Positions 5,314-13,790 of a DNA stretch of 37,034 nucleotides are shown here, piece by piece (position 1 is the first letter of the stretch; each line of letters begins with the position of its first letter). The notes under the pieces are model-generated. The model was given only the letters and a program-made list of their open reading frames with translations, was not told where the DNA came from and did not search any database. Origin of the DNA: a virus. The stretch lies in IMG/VR virus record IMGVR_UViG_3300045747_000133, positions 1 to 37,034 of that record; one strand, written 5' to 3'. The position numbers and the translations under genes were made by a program.

Positions 5314-5628
5314 ATGAACCAGCTTTCCTTTGACCTGTCACCACGGCCTGCCTACCAGGCCCATTCAAAAACCAGCAAGGCCGCTGCATTCAACGCACAG
5401 CCCAAGTCTGGTACCAAGCGCGCCATCCTGTTGGACTTCATTCAGCGCCAGCGCCACCTGGGCGCCACTGACGAAGAAATGCAGAGCAGCCTGCCCATGA
5501 ACCCCAACACCCAGCGCCCGCGCCGTGTGGAGCTTGTGCAAGGCCTTTGGGTGGTCGACAGTGGCCGCACGCGCAAGACCATGGGCGGCGATGAGGCCGT
5601 GGTTTGGGTTGCGACTGAGTTCGCGTAA
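5314..5628 (+). CDS. Small winged-helix-like phage protein
   Basis: A 104-residue protein with a ribosome site GAGGA before the ATG. The core (RAILLDFIQRQRHLGATDEE, PNTQRPRRVELVQGLWVVDSG) resembles phage winged-helix domains in which a helix with an 'NTQRPRR' recognition turn is followed by a beta wing; such proteins are common in the early regions of phages of Proteobacteria. It likely binds DNA. The gene ends in a TAATG overlap with a possible 27-codon frame. Confidence 0.65.
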   Translation: MNQLSFDLSPRPAYQAHSKTSKAAAFNAQPKSGTKRAILLDFIQRQRHLGATDEEMQSSLPMNPNTQRPRRVELVQGLWVVDSGRTRKTMGGDEAVVWVATEFA

Positions 5629-5711
5629 TGAGTTTTGGACCGGCTAGGGTAGCTCCCGAAAAGACGACTCACCACCGTCCTGCCGCAATCCTTATTTTTT
5701 TTGGTGAATGA
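5628..5711 (+). CDS. Possible 27-residue microprotein before the replication gene
   Basis: A short frame beginning in a TAATG overlap with the previous gene and ending 17 nt before the replication initiator start. It contains a run of eight T at 5695-5702. No ribosome site beyond coupling, and no recognisable domain (MSFGPARVAPEKTTHHRPAA then ILIFFGE). Apart from this frame, 5629-5728 shows no gene. Low confidence. Confidence 0.2.
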   Translation: MSFGPARVAPEKTTHHRPAAILIFFGE

Positions 5712-5728
5712 ACTGGTGAATCAAATAA

Positions 5729-6667
5729 ATGACAAATGCTGAAACCCCCGCACCATACCCGCCAGACACGCGGGCCAAGGGATGGCGCTTTGAACTTGAC
5801 CATGAACGCATCATGCAGTCAGACACGTGGGCCTTAACGCCTTCCGAAGTGCGCCCATGGCTTCTGATGATCTGGATGGTGGCCTGGCAGCAGACGCCTT
5901 GCGGATCACTCCCAAAGAGCGATGAACTTATCGCGGCGCGCATCGGCATGCAAATGGAAGATTTCAAGTCGAAACGCCAGTGGCTTTTGCGTGGCTGGTG
6001 GGCCGCTAACGATGGCCGCCAATACCACGATGTGATCGTTTTGCGTGTGCAGGAAATGCTCACAAAGCGCAGAAGTGAGGCCGATAGGAAGGCAGCAACC
6101 CGCGCAAAGAACAAGGTTGGACCACCATCGGAAGATGATTATGTCCATAAGTTGTCCCAAGGGACGCAAGAAGGACTACATGGTGACTACACCGTGAATC
6201 CGACACCAGAACCAGAACCAGTACCAGTACCAGGTATTTCTAAAGAACTAGGTATTGGTAAACCTACACCACGGATGGATGTGAATTCTTTTTCAATCAT
6301 TCGCGCAATGCGGGATACCGGCATGTCGGATGGCAATGCAAGCAACCCGAGCTTCATGGCTTTGGTAGCTGCCGGAGCATCACTCGATGAGTTCAGGTCG
6401 GCCGCAGAAACGGCGGTGAAGGCGAAGGCCGGTTTCAACTACGCGCTCACCGTGGTATCGAACGCGAGAGAAAAGGCCGCAGAGCTCGCCAAACGCATCC
6501 ACAACGGGCCAATGCAGGCTTCTCGACCATCCGAGCCAACTTGGTCTGAAAAACAGGCCCATGCCGTCCAAACAGCCGTTCCTGGCATAGCAGCACGACA
6601 CCCATCACAAAAACCTTTCATTGACGCGGAGACTTCGAATGTCACTTCCATTGCCCTGGGTCGATAG
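5729..6667 (+). CDS. Phage replication initiator (O / DUF1376-like)
   Basis: A 312-residue protein. The N-terminal half (WRFELDHERIMQSDTWALTP, RPWLLMIWMVAWQQTPCGSL) is like the DNA-binding domain of phage replisome organisers, with a winged-helix appearance and the 'slow-down' helix WLLRGWWAANDG. A proline-rich linker (PTPEPEPVPVPG) follows at about residues 159-170, then a helical C-terminal half. It lies directly before a lambda P-like gene, matching the O-P order of lambdoid phages. The DNA under the linker is a set of tandem hexamers that could form the origin. The ribosome site is weak. Confidence 0.7.
   Translation: MTNAETPAPYPPDTRAKGWRFELDHERIMQSDTWALTPSEVRPWLLMIWMVAWQQTPCGSLPKSDELIAARIGMQMEDFKSKRQWLLRGWWAANDGRQYHDVIVLRVQEMLTKRRSEADRKAATRAKNKVGPPSEDDYVHKLSQGTQEGLHGDYTVNPTPEPEPVPVPGISKELGIGKPTPRMDVNSFSIIRAMRDTGMSDGNASNPSFMALVAAGASLDEFRSAAETAVKAKAGFNYALTVVSNAREKAAELAKRIHNGPMQASRPSEPTWSEKQAHAVQTAVPGIAARHPSQKPFIDAETSNVTSIALGR
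6205..6234 (+). repeat. Five tandem ACCAGN hexamers inside the replication gene
   Basis: ACCAGA, ACCAGA, ACCAGT, ACCAGT and ACCAGG occur head to tail, followed by A/T-richer DNA (6235-6300). They encode the proline-rich linker of the initiator. The position matches lambda, where origin iterons lie within gene O. Confidence 0.6.
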
Positions 6668-7085
6668 AATTTTCGAGAAACTAACGCTTACCTACGGGAA
6701 TGCGTTTCTCAATCGCTGGCGCGAGATTGACCTTAACGCCGTGAAATCCGATTGGATGCACGAACTGGCAGGATTCGAGAATGCCCCAGAGGCAATCAAG
6801 TACGGCCTGCAGCACCTGCCTGAAAAGCCACCGACCGTGCTGGAGTTCCGTTCAATCTGCCGCTTGGCACCCGAGGTTGAACTGCCTCGGCTTTCAGAGC
6901 CGCAAGCCGACCCGGTGTTGGTTCGCCAGAACCTCGACAAGTGGGGCGAGTTGAAGAAAACCCTCGTCAATGCTCCAAAGGACTGCCGCGAGTGGGCCAG
7001 GGTTCTGATTCGCCGCCATGAGTCCGGTGAAAAGCTCACACCAACACAACTCCAGATGGCAAGAAATGCGCTTGGAAACCAATAA
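6639..7085 (+). CDS. Lambda P-like replication protein (helicase loader family)
   Basis: A 148-residue protein. The segment IFEKLTLTYGNAFLNRW, the WMHELAGF and IKYGLQHLPEKPPTVLEFRS parts and the following C-R-L-A are the conserved core of phage replication P-type proteins, which load the host DnaB helicase at the phage origin. The ATG at 6639 has CGGAG 7 nt upstream; the start overlaps the end of the initiator gene by 29 nt. The C-terminal part (WARVLIRRHESGEKLTPTQL) is helical. The loader role is inferred from family and from the initiator next door. Confidence 0.7.
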   Translation: MSLPLPWVDRIFEKLTLTYGNAFLNRWREIDLNAVKSDWMHELAGFENAPEAIKYGLQHLPEKPPTVLEFRSICRLAPEVELPRLSEPQADPVLVRQNLDKWGELKKTLVNAPKDCREWARVLIRRHESGEKLTPTQLQMARNALGNQ

Positions 7086-7088
7086 CCG

Positions 7089-7391
7089 ATGCCGGATAAT
7101 TCGCAATCCGAAGGAAAACCATGTCCAAACTGCGCAATAGCCAGGGAGTTCCCGGAATACCGGATGTTCACGCCGGCCTGCGTCTACTGCGGGGCGAGGC
7201 TTATTCAGCGCATTGGACTGTTGCCGATTCCCCCATCGGAGATTACAGCCAGGCGCCGCGTGGTGCTCAGGGACTGGATGGCACACGGCCACAGCGAACA
7301 GAATTTGCGCCAGTTCGCAAAAGGTTCAACGGCCCTTGGCCCGGCGCCCTCTACGGAACGCGACAGCCGGACCCCCAAGAAACGCCGCTGA
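7089..7391 (+). CDS. Small zinc-ribbon-like phage protein
   Basis: A 100-residue protein with two CxxC pairs (CPNC at residues 12-15 and CVYC at 31-34), the pattern of a zinc ribbon. The C-terminus is basic (STERDSRTPKKRR). It starts 3 nt after the P-like gene stop and is probably translated by coupling, as it has no ribosome site. Likely a nucleic-acid-binding early protein. A second frame, 7121-7435, overlaps it and has a good ribosome site of its own. Confidence 0.6.
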   Translation: MPDNSQSEGKPCPNCAIAREFPEYRMFTPACVYCGARLIQRIGLLPIPPSEITARRRVVLRDWMAHGHSEQNLRQFAKGSTALGPAPSTERDSRTPKKRR

Positions 7392-7431
7392 GTTGGGGTG
7401 AAGTGCACCATGCCGTGCGTGAAGGTTTGCT

Positions 7432-7869
7432 ATGACGCTCAAAATGACCGCAAGGGAGTACGCAGGCAGCCCTATGGCGCGCCGTTTGAGTAGGGTTGAT
7501 GCCTATGCCGCCCGTACCGAGAAAAAGGCCAAGAGCAAGTACGGCAATCAAAAGGTCGACACACCCGATGGCCTTACCTTCGATTCAAAGGCTGAATACC
7601 GCCGCTGGTGTGAGCTAAACGTCCTGCTCAAGGCCAAGGAAATCACCGACCTGCAGCGCCAGGTGCCATTCGTCCTTGTGCCCGCCCAAGTCTCTCCAGA
7701 CGGTACAAAGCTGCGCGGCATCACCTACGTGGCCGACTTCACCTACCGCGATGCCCGCGGCAATCTGGTGGTCGAGGATCCAAAGGGCGCAACGACTGCC
7801 GAATGGGTTTTGAAAAAGAAGCTCATGCTGTTTGTGCACAAGATTTGGGTGCGGGAGATTCGGACATGA
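7432..7869 (+). CDS. DUF1064 family protein (PD-(D/E)XK nuclease-like)
   Basis: A 145-residue protein matching the DUF1064 pattern: KYGNQKVDTPDGLTFDSKAE, then YVADFTYRD and VVEDPKG with a lysine-rich helix KKKLMLF after it. The E (SKAE), D (VADF) and E-D-x-K (VEDPKG) residues are the metal-binding set of PD-(D/E)XK nucleases. Phage members are thought to cleave branched DNA such as Holliday junctions, but this is not shown for most. It acts in the cytoplasm in replication or recombination, before packaging. Confidence 0.8.
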   Translation: MTLKMTAREYAGSPMARRLSRVDAYAARTEKKAKSKYGNQKVDTPDGLTFDSKAEYRRWCELNVLLKAKEITDLQRQVPFVLVPAQVSPDGTKLRGITYVADFTYRDARGNLVVEDPKGATTAEWVLKKKLMLFVHKIWVREIRT

Positions 7870-8078
7870 CTAACGTGACGGACAAACTGATGTGTTTCAT
7901 CAAGACATTCACGCTGGCTGAATTTCAGGCTATTTACCTTCATGAATCTAATCCCTACGGTTGCCACAACCGCGCGCCCATCGTTACCGTGTGCAAGCCG
8001 ACCTGCCAGTACACCTACACGGCGCTTGGCCAGGCTGATGCTCGCTGCCATGGATGCAAGGAGCGCCACAGTGGCTAA
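7866..8078 (+). CDS. Small cysteine-rich hypothetical protein
   Basis: The ATG at 7866 overlaps the stop of the nuclease-like gene (ATGA), giving a 70-residue protein. Six cysteines and several histidines (CHNRAPIVTVCKPTC, ARCHGCKERH) could bind zinc. Its stop overlaps the start of the small terminase by 8 nt. Function unknown. Confidence 0.5.
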   Translation: MTNVTDKLMCFIKTFTLAEFQAIYLHESNPYGCHNRAPIVTVCKPTCQYTYTALGQADARCHGCKERHSG

Positions 8079-8496
8079 ACCCGGTGAGCTCACGCCAAAG
8101 CAGGCCGCATTCGTGCGGGAGTACCTGATCGACCGCAATGGCACTCAGGCCGCTATCCGCGCGGGCTACAGCGCCAAGACGGCTAAGGTCATTGCCACTG
8201 AGAACTTAACCAAACCTGCCATTATTGAAAAGGTAAGGTTGGCCACTGAAAAACAGTCCGAGCAGACCGGAATAACTACTGATTGGGTTTGGAGAAAACT
8301 CAAAGAGGAAGCAGAGGATTACTCAGAGTTTTCCAGCCATTCCGCCCGTGTAAGGTGCACAGAAATAGCTGCAAAGCTGCTTGGTATGTTCAAAGAGGAC
8401 AACGAACAGAAGGCCACGCCGCTTGTGCAACTGGCCTTGATCCTGCGCCCCAACATCGCCGGACCTGGCACCTTTGCGATACCCGAAGATGACTGA
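8071..8496 (+). CDS. Terminase small subunit
   Basis: A 141-residue protein of the terminase_2 type. LTPKQAAFVREYLIDRNGTQ and AIRAGYSAKTAKVIATENL are the conserved N-terminal helix-turn-helix. Small terminase binds the phage DNA at the packaging site and presents it to the large subunit. The GTG at 8071 is chosen because AAGGAG lies 7 nt upstream; the in-frame ATG codons further up would bring in a low-complexity extension. It overlaps the large subunit gene by 8 nt. Confidence 0.85.
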   Translation: MAKPGELTPKQAAFVREYLIDRNGTQAAIRAGYSAKTAKVIATENLTKPAIIEKVRLATEKQSEQTGITTDWVWRKLKEEAEDYSEFSSHSARVRCTEIAAKLLGMFKEDNEQKATPLVQLALILRPNIAGPGTFAIPEDD

Positions 8497-10075
8497 CGAA
8501 TCAAAAGCCCTGGCCGAGATTGCCGAAAAACTCAACGACCGGATATGGCGCCTAACCTCCGGCAAGCTGTACCAGATCATCGTTAAGGGCAATGAGGACG
8601 ATGATGATGGCCTGGTGATGCCGTTCATCCCTAACAGGGCTCAGCGCCGGTTTATGGCCAGGCTACACAACCGCAATGTGATCTTGAAGGCCCGCCAGCT
8701 TGGCTTTACGACCCTGGCCTCGATCCTTTGGCTGGATACCGCGCTGTTCTCGCAAGACCCAATCCGCTGCGGCATCATTGCCCAGGATAAGGAAACGGCC
8801 GAGTCGATATTCCGCGACAAGGTGAAGTTCGCATACGACCGCCTGCCAGACTTCGTGCGTGAAATGTTCCCGGTCGAAACCTCGAACACCAAGGAAATTG
8901 TGTTCGGCCACAACCACAGCAGCATCCGTGTGGCCACCAGCGTGCGCGGCGGCACCATCCACCGGCTGCACATTTCTGAGTTCGGCAAGATTTGCGCTAA
9001 GTTCCCCGACAAGGCCAAGGAGGTGGTGACCGGCTCCATCCCTGCCGTGCCAAAATCTGGCATGTTGATCATCGAGTCCACTGCCGAAGGCCAGGAAGGC
9101 GAGTTCTACAAAATCAGCCAGCGCGCGCAGGCCTTGTTTGAAAAGAATGCCACGCTCAATGAAAAGGACTACCGGTTTCACTTCTTCGCCTGGTGGGAGG
9201 CTCCAGAGTACGAAATGGACCCAGAAGGCGTGGTGTTCACGCAGGTCTACAACACCTACTTTGCGGACCTTGAGGGCAAGATTGGGCGACCCATCAGCAT
9301 GGAAAAGCGCGCATGGTACGTGTCGACATGCGAATCAGACTTCTCCGGCGACCAGACTGCCATGTGGCAGGAATACCCCAGCACGCCCAAAGAGGCGTTT
9401 CAGGTATCCATTGAGGGTTGCTACTACTCTGCTCAGCTTACCCTGGCGCGCAAGCAGAACAGGGTGCACAAGACAATCCCGCTGGAAGCCGCACCGGTTA
9501 ACACCTTCTGGGACTTGGGCCGCGGCGACATGACAACGGTTTGGTTTCACCAGCGCATCGGCTTAGAAAACCGCTTCATCGGTTACATGGAATGGAGCGG
9601 TGAGGAAATCAAGACGTTTGCCGAGTACCTGCAGGGCCTGGGTTACACCTTCGGCAAGCACTACCTGCCGCATGATGCTGAGTACAAGCGCCTGGGCGAG
9701 ACTCCAGACACCAACTTCTCGCTCAAGGAAATGTTTGAGCGCCAACTACCCGGGCAGACATTTGATGTGGTTCCGCGCGTGACCGCGCTCATATCCGGCA
9801 TCACCAGCACGCGCAACGTGTTCAGTTCCTGCCATTTCAGCGAGGAAGGCTGCGGCATTGGCCTTACCCGCCTGGCAAACTACAAAAAGAAGTGGAACAA
9901 AACCACCGGCTCATGGTCCAGTGAGCATGTGCACGACGACAACAGCCACGGCGCTGACGCCTTCCGCCAGTTCGGCCAGCTTGCAGACACTGGCGAGGCC
10001 TTCAACGCCCGCGGCCTATCGTCCAGCACCGCCAAACTGACCTTCCGCCGCCGAGGAACCCCCATGGGCGTTTGA
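8489..10075 (+). CDS. Terminase large subunit
   Basis: A 528-residue DNA-packaging motor. The ATPase half has a Walker A variant (KARQLGFTT, residues 68-75), a Walker B-like segment RLHISEF (159-165) and coupling motif IESTAEG (195-201). The nuclease half has D342 and D347 in FWDLGRGD and the acidic pair in DDNSHGADAF (D483/D484, D490). It cuts concatemers and pumps DNA into the prohead through the portal. The ATG at 8489 overlaps the small subunit. It lacks the classic GxGKT loop, as is common in this terminase group. Confidence 0.93.
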   Translation: MTDESKALAEIAEKLNDRIWRLTSGKLYQIIVKGNEDDDDGLVMPFIPNRAQRRFMARLHNRNVILKARQLGFTTLASILWLDTALFSQDPIRCGIIAQDKETAESIFRDKVKFAYDRLPDFVREMFPVETSNTKEIVFGHNHSSIRVATSVRGGTIHRLHISEFGKICAKFPDKAKEVVTGSIPAVPKSGMLIIESTAEGQEGEFYKISQRAQALFEKNATLNEKDYRFHFFAWWEAPEYEMDPEGVVFTQVYNTYFADLEGKIGRPISMEKRAWYVSTCESDFSGDQTAMWQEYPSTPKEAFQVSIEGCYYSAQLTLARKQNRVHKTIPLEAAPVNTFWDLGRGDMTTVWFHQRIGLENRFIGYMEWSGEEIKTFAEYLQGLGYTFGKHYLPHDAEYKRLGETPDTNFSLKEMFERQLPGQTFDVVPRVTALISGITSTRNVFSSCHFSEEGCGIGLTRLANYKKKWNKTTGSWSSEHVHDDNSHGADAFRQFGQLADTGEAFNARGLSSSTAKLTFRRRGTPMGV

Positions 10076-10119
10076 CGCACCAAGCATGCGAAAGTCCCAC
10101 GAACTTCTTGGGGCTGGAC

Positions 10120-10551
10120 ATGGGTGTTTCTCTGGATCTTCGTAAGGCGCACGCATCGCACTACCGGGGTGACTTGGTGGTGGTGCTCTCATGGATCAAC
10201 GATCTGCGCGCAATGTTCATCATTCCGCGCTACGCCAAGGGCGCTGCCTGGTTCGTTATCGAGGAGCCGGCCGCTCACTTCTGGCGCGATGACGTTGCAT
10301 CCAACATTTGGAATGCAGCCAAGAAGTCATTGAAGGCCTGCGAAGTGCTGGGCCTTGAGCCAAGCCTAATGAATTCCACCAAGATCATTTCCCTGGTAAA
10401 CAACTTCATACCTGACCTACTGCGCATGCCCAGCGCACCGCCCACCAAGTACATCAATCGTGATTTTGGACAGATGACCATGCGCGAGGGCGGCAAGGTT
10501 TTAGCCCAGCAAGAAATCCGCCTTGAGGACGAGGGCCAAGAGTATGTTTGA
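10120..10551 (+). CDS. Hypothetical protein between terminase and portal
   Basis: A frame open from a TTG at 10072; the ATG at 10120 is preferred because GGGG lies 6 nt upstream, giving 143 residues. The protein has short beta and helical stretches (SHYRGDLVVVLSWINDL, AAWFVIEEPAAHFW, IISLVNNFIPDLLR) but no recognised domain. Its location between terminase and portal suggests a packaging or DNA-end function, or an unrelated accessory gene. The end overlaps the portal start by 8 nt. Confidence 0.6.
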   Translation: MGVSLDLRKAHASHYRGDLVVVLSWINDLRAMFIIPRYAKGAAWFVIEEPAAHFWRDDVASNIWNAAKKSLKACEVLGLEPSLMNSTKIISLVNNFIPDLLRMPSAPPTKYINRDFGQMTMREGGKVLAQQEIRLEDEGQEYV

Positions 10552-13147
10552 TGAAGTGCGATCGGTCCACGGCCGCGCCCCGGGCGATGACTATTTCAGG
10601 CGCCAGGACGAAACCATTGCACAGATTGGCCAAGAGCAGGGCCCGCAAAACCCTGACGACCTGGACAACGAAGCCAACCGCGCGCTGCACAGCAAGCTCC
10701 TATCCTGGTTCTTCATGGAGCGCGAAAAGCAATCCCTGAACCGCATGGAAATGGCCATGGACGCCGATTTCTACGACAACCTGCAGTGGGATCCACAAGA
10801 CAGCCAAGACCTGCGCGACCGCGGGCAGATGCCACTGGTATACAACGAAGTGGCGCCCATGGTTGACTGGCTCATCGGTACCGAGCGCCGCACGCGCGTG
10901 GACTGGAAAGTGCTGCCGCGCGCCGAAGATGACGTAAAGACGGCTGACATTAAGACCAAGGTCTTGAAATATGTGTCGGATGTGAATCGCTCCACATTCG
11001 CCCGCTCTCGCGCCTTCGCTGATGCTGTGAAGGCCGGAGTCGGATGGATTGACTCAGGCGCGCGCGATGACCCAACCAAGGACATTCTTTACAACAAGTT
11101 TGAGGACTGGCGCCGGGTGCTCTATGACTCGGCCAGCACGGAGCTTGACCTGAGCGATGCGCGTTTCATATTCCGGTGGGCATGGGTGGATGAGGATATT
11201 GCCGTGCTGATGTACCCAGAGCGCGCCAACCAGATCCGCATGTCCGTGGAAAAGACCAACCACAACCGTGACATTTCCTGGGAAGAAGAAAACTGGCAGA
11301 GCCAGAACACCCTGCAGTCGCGCCACCAGGGCCAGCTTTATGCGTCCGGCACCGGTGTGACCATCAACACCAAGCGCCGCCAAGTCAAGATCATCGAGGC
11401 GCAGTACCGCATGCCGGTGGTGACCAAGGTCATCAAGTCCGGTCCGCTCAAGGGCTCAATCCTGCACCCGGGCGATACACCGCTGCAAAACGCACTGCAG
11501 CAAGTGGGTGGATCTGTTGTAGATCGCCTGATCATGCGCTTGCACCATGCCGTGATGACCGAGGCGGACCTGCTTTCTGTTGAGCCATCAATCTACCGGC
11601 ACAACCGTTTCAGCCTGACGCCCATTTGGTGCTATCGCCGCAGCCGGGACCGCTTGCCATACGGCGCAATCCGCCGCGTGCGCGATGTACAGCAAGACCT
11701 GAACAAGCGCGCCAGCAAAGCGCTATTCATGCTCAACACCAATCAGATCATTGCTGACGAGGGCGCGGTGGACGATTGGGAGTTGGCCCGGGACGAAGCC
11801 GACCGCCCGGACGGTTTGATCGTCAAGAAGGCCGGCAAGCAGTTTGACATTCGCCGGGACACCGATGCGGCAACCGGCCAACTGCAGATGATGGCCATGG
11901 ATGCCCAGGCCATTCAAAAGTCTGCCGGCGTGGCTCAGGAAAACATGGGGCGCCAGACCAACGCCGTGAGCGGTGAAGCCATCAAGGCGCGCCAGACTCA
12001 GGGCAGTGTGGTAACGACCGAGCCCTTCGACAACCTGCGCCTGGCCACGCAGATCGACGGCGAGAACCAGCTTTCCCTGTGTGAGCAGTTCTACACCGAG
12101 GACAAGGTTATCCGCCTGACCGGTGCCAAGGGTGCCATCGAGTGGGTGAAGGTGAATCAGCCCGAGCAGCAGGCAGACGGATCCATTCGGTACATCAACG
12201 ACATTACCAACAGCATGGCTGATTTTGTGGTGTCCGAGCAGGACTACGCCGGCACGCTGCGCCAGGTGATGTTTGAGAGCCTGAACCAGCTTGCTACGCG
12301 CCTTCCTCCAGAGGTAAGCCTGCGCATCATGACGATTGCCATGGAGTTCTCGGACCTGCCAAATAAGGACGAGATAGCCGACGCGCTGCGCAAGATGACC
12401 GGCGACCGTGACCCAACCAAGGAAATGAGCCCGGAAGAACAGCAGCAGGCCCAGGCCCAGGCCCAGCAGCAGGCCGAAGCCATGCAGATGCAGCGCGAGA
12501 CTGCCATGAATGCGCTGGCCGAGCAGCAGGCCAAGGTACGCCAGATAAACGCCCAGGCTGCGAAGCTGGAGGCCGAAGCCATGGCAGCAGGGCAGGGCGG
12601 TATGGATCCTGAAATTCAATCGCAGATCCAGCAGATCCAGAGCCAGGCCGCAGACCAGATTGATGCGCTCACCCAGCAGCTAACCAAAGCACAGTACGAG
12701 CTCACCAACCGCACGCTGCAGATCAACCGCGATGCCGATACCAAGATGGAATTGGCCAACATCGACCGGGATACCAAGCTGCAGGTAGCTGAGATTCAGG
12801 CTGCAAGCGATAAGAAGGTCGACGCCCTTACCCAATCCATGGCCGACCTGGTGCGCCAGATTGAAGATGCCAACAAGGCCGCGGCCGAGGCGCGCAAAGT
12901 GGCTGATGAAGCGACCAAGCGCGCCGAAAAGATCGAAAAGATGCCGCCACCTGCTGCGCCGCCCCCCGCTCCAGCGCCAGCAGCCCCCGCACCGGCCCCG
13001 GCGCCTGCCGCTCCGACCGTAATCAATGTGACTGTGGATGCCAAGTCAGAGCCTGGTACCAAGTCAATCACCCTGGAAAAGGATTCGGCCGGGAATATCA
13101 CCGGCGCGAAGGTCAATGAATCAACCAAGAAAGCCACTAAGAAATGA
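10544..13147 (+). CDS. Portal protein, P22-like, with long coiled-coil C-terminus
   Basis: An 867-residue protein. The first 600 residues resemble P22-type portals (DNLQWDPQDSQDL, MPLVYNEVAPMVDWLIGTER, RRVRDVQQDLNKRASKALFM). From about residue 627 it changes to a Gln/Ala-rich coiled coil (QQAQAQAQQQAEAMQMQ), then a Pro/Ala stretch (about 800-825) and a short beta tail INVTVDAKSEPG. The dodecameric portal forms the DNA channel and attaches the tail; the C-terminal coil probably forms the barrel that extends into the capsid. The start at 10544 is favoured over a TTG at 10523. Confidence 0.88.
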   Translation: MFDEVRSVHGRAPGDDYFRRQDETIAQIGQEQGPQNPDDLDNEANRALHSKLLSWFFMEREKQSLNRMEMAMDADFYDNLQWDPQDSQDLRDRGQMPLVYNEVAPMVDWLIGTERRTRVDWKVLPRAEDDVKTADIKTKVLKYVSDVNRSTFARSRAFADAVKAGVGWIDSGARDDPTKDILYNKFEDWRRVLYDSASTELDLSDARFIFRWAWVDEDIAVLMYPERANQIRMSVEKTNHNRDISWEEENWQSQNTLQSRHQGQLYASGTGVTINTKRRQVKIIEAQYRMPVVTKVIKSGPLKGSILHPGDTPLQNALQQVGGSVVDRLIMRLHHAVMTEADLLSVEPSIYRHNRFSLTPIWCYRRSRDRLPYGAIRRVRDVQQDLNKRASKALFMLNTNQIIADEGAVDDWELARDEADRPDGLIVKKAGKQFDIRRDTDAATGQLQMMAMDAQAIQKSAGVAQENMGRQTNAVSGEAIKARQTQGSVVTTEPFDNLRLATQIDGENQLSLCEQFYTEDKVIRLTGAKGAIEWVKVNQPEQQADGSIRYINDITNSMADFVVSEQDYAGTLRQVMFESLNQLATRLPPEVSLRIMTIAMEFSDLPNKDEIADALRKMTGDRDPTKEMSPEEQQQAQAQAQQQAEAMQMQRETAMNALAEQQAKVRQINAQAAKLEAEAMAAGQGGMDPEIQSQIQQIQSQAADQIDALTQQLTKAQYELTNRTLQINRDADTKMELANIDRDTKLQVAEIQAASDKKVDALTQSMADLVRQIEDANKAAAEARKVADEATKRAEKIEKMPPPAAPPPAPAPAAPAPAPAPAAPTVINVTVDAKSEPGTKSITLEKDSAGNITGAKVNESTKKATKK

Positions 13148-13377
13148 CCCTTGAACAAATCTTTATCGCAATCATTGGCTTTACCTGCGCGGTAGGCGGT
13201 TGGTTTGCCAGAGAGCTTTACGCCGCTACCCAGCAACTGCGAAAAGACCTGGCGTCACTTGAAGTGCAGATCAGCAGGGACTACGTGCGCTATGACCGAC
13301 TGCAGGATGCTTTGAAGCCAATCCTTGAGGGCATTCACGACATTCGTGAAACGCTGAAAAGCAAGGCTGACAAATGA
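13144..13377 (+). CDS. Small membrane-anchored coiled-coil protein (lysis cassette)
   Basis: A 77-residue protein with one N-terminal membrane helix (IFIAIIGFTCAVGGWFA) and a long coiled coil after it (TQQLRKDLASLEVQISRDYV). It overlaps the portal stop (ATGA) and leads into the endolysin gene with another ATGA overlap. The shape is like XhlA-type and other small lysis accessory proteins. It may help the holin, but there is no proof from sequence. Confidence 0.55.
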   Translation: MTLEQIFIAIIGFTCAVGGWFARELYAATQQLRKDLASLEVQISRDYVRYDRLQDALKPILEGIHDIRETLKSKADK

Positions 13378-13790
13378 TCAACAGCCGCGACACTGCCGAG
13401 CTTATTCCGAGCGTCAAGTTAAAAGCCGACGCATTCGTGATGGCATGCACTTTGGCTGGCATAACGGTGGTCATCACCAGCACGTACCGCGATGCTGAAT
13501 CGCAAGACAAGCTGTACGCGCAGGGCCGCACCGCACCCGGCAAGATCGTGACGAAGGCGAAAGGCGGCGATAGTTTCCACCAGTACCGGGTGGCATTCGA
13601 CTTCGTTCCAATCGTCGGTGGAAAGGCTGTTTGGGACAACGACAAGCTGTGGCAGCGCTGCGGCGAAATTGGACGCAAGTGTGGCCTGGAGTGGGGCGGC
13701 GGATGGGGCTTCAAAGACAAGCCTCACATGCAGAGTACGGGTGGCTACTCGATTGCTGACTACAAAGAAGGCAAGGGGTTGAAGGAATGA
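13374..13790 (+). CDS. Endolysin, M15-type L-alanyl-D-glutamate peptidase
   Basis: A 138-residue zinc peptidase that cuts the peptide stems of peptidoglycan at the end of infection. It shows the T5-endolysin/VanY pattern: YAQGRTAPGKIVTKAKGGDS then H69 and D76 in SFHQYRVAFD, with the third zinc histidine H118 in KPHMQ. The size is that of single-domain phage endolysins. There is no signal peptide, so a holin must release it; a holin-like gene lies two genes downstream. Confidence 0.88.
   Translation: MINSRDTAELIPSVKLKADAFVMACTLAGITVVITSTYRDAESQDKLYAQGRTAPGKIVTKAKGGDSFHQYRVAFDFVPIVGGKAVWDNDKLWQRCGEIGRKCGLEWGGGWGFKDKPHMQSTGGYSIADYKEGKGLKE

Noticed and set aside
4949-5317. 122-codon plus-strand frame overlapping the winged-helix gene
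   Set aside because: Pro/His/Arg-rich shadow composition; the other frame has a folded-domain pattern and a ribosome site.
5694-5702. T8 run as a rho-independent terminator
   Set aside because: No stable GC-rich stem lies directly before the run.
11723-12619. 298-codon minus-strand frame antisense to the portal gene
   Set aside because: It mirrors the Gln/Ala-rich coiled-coil coding sequence; Leu/His/Gly-rich composition is typical of an antisense shadow.
13144-13377. Calling the small membrane/coiled-coil protein the holin
   Set aside because: It has one membrane helix and a long coiled coil; the protein at 13999-14316 with several hydrophobic stretches next to the spanins is the better holin candidate.
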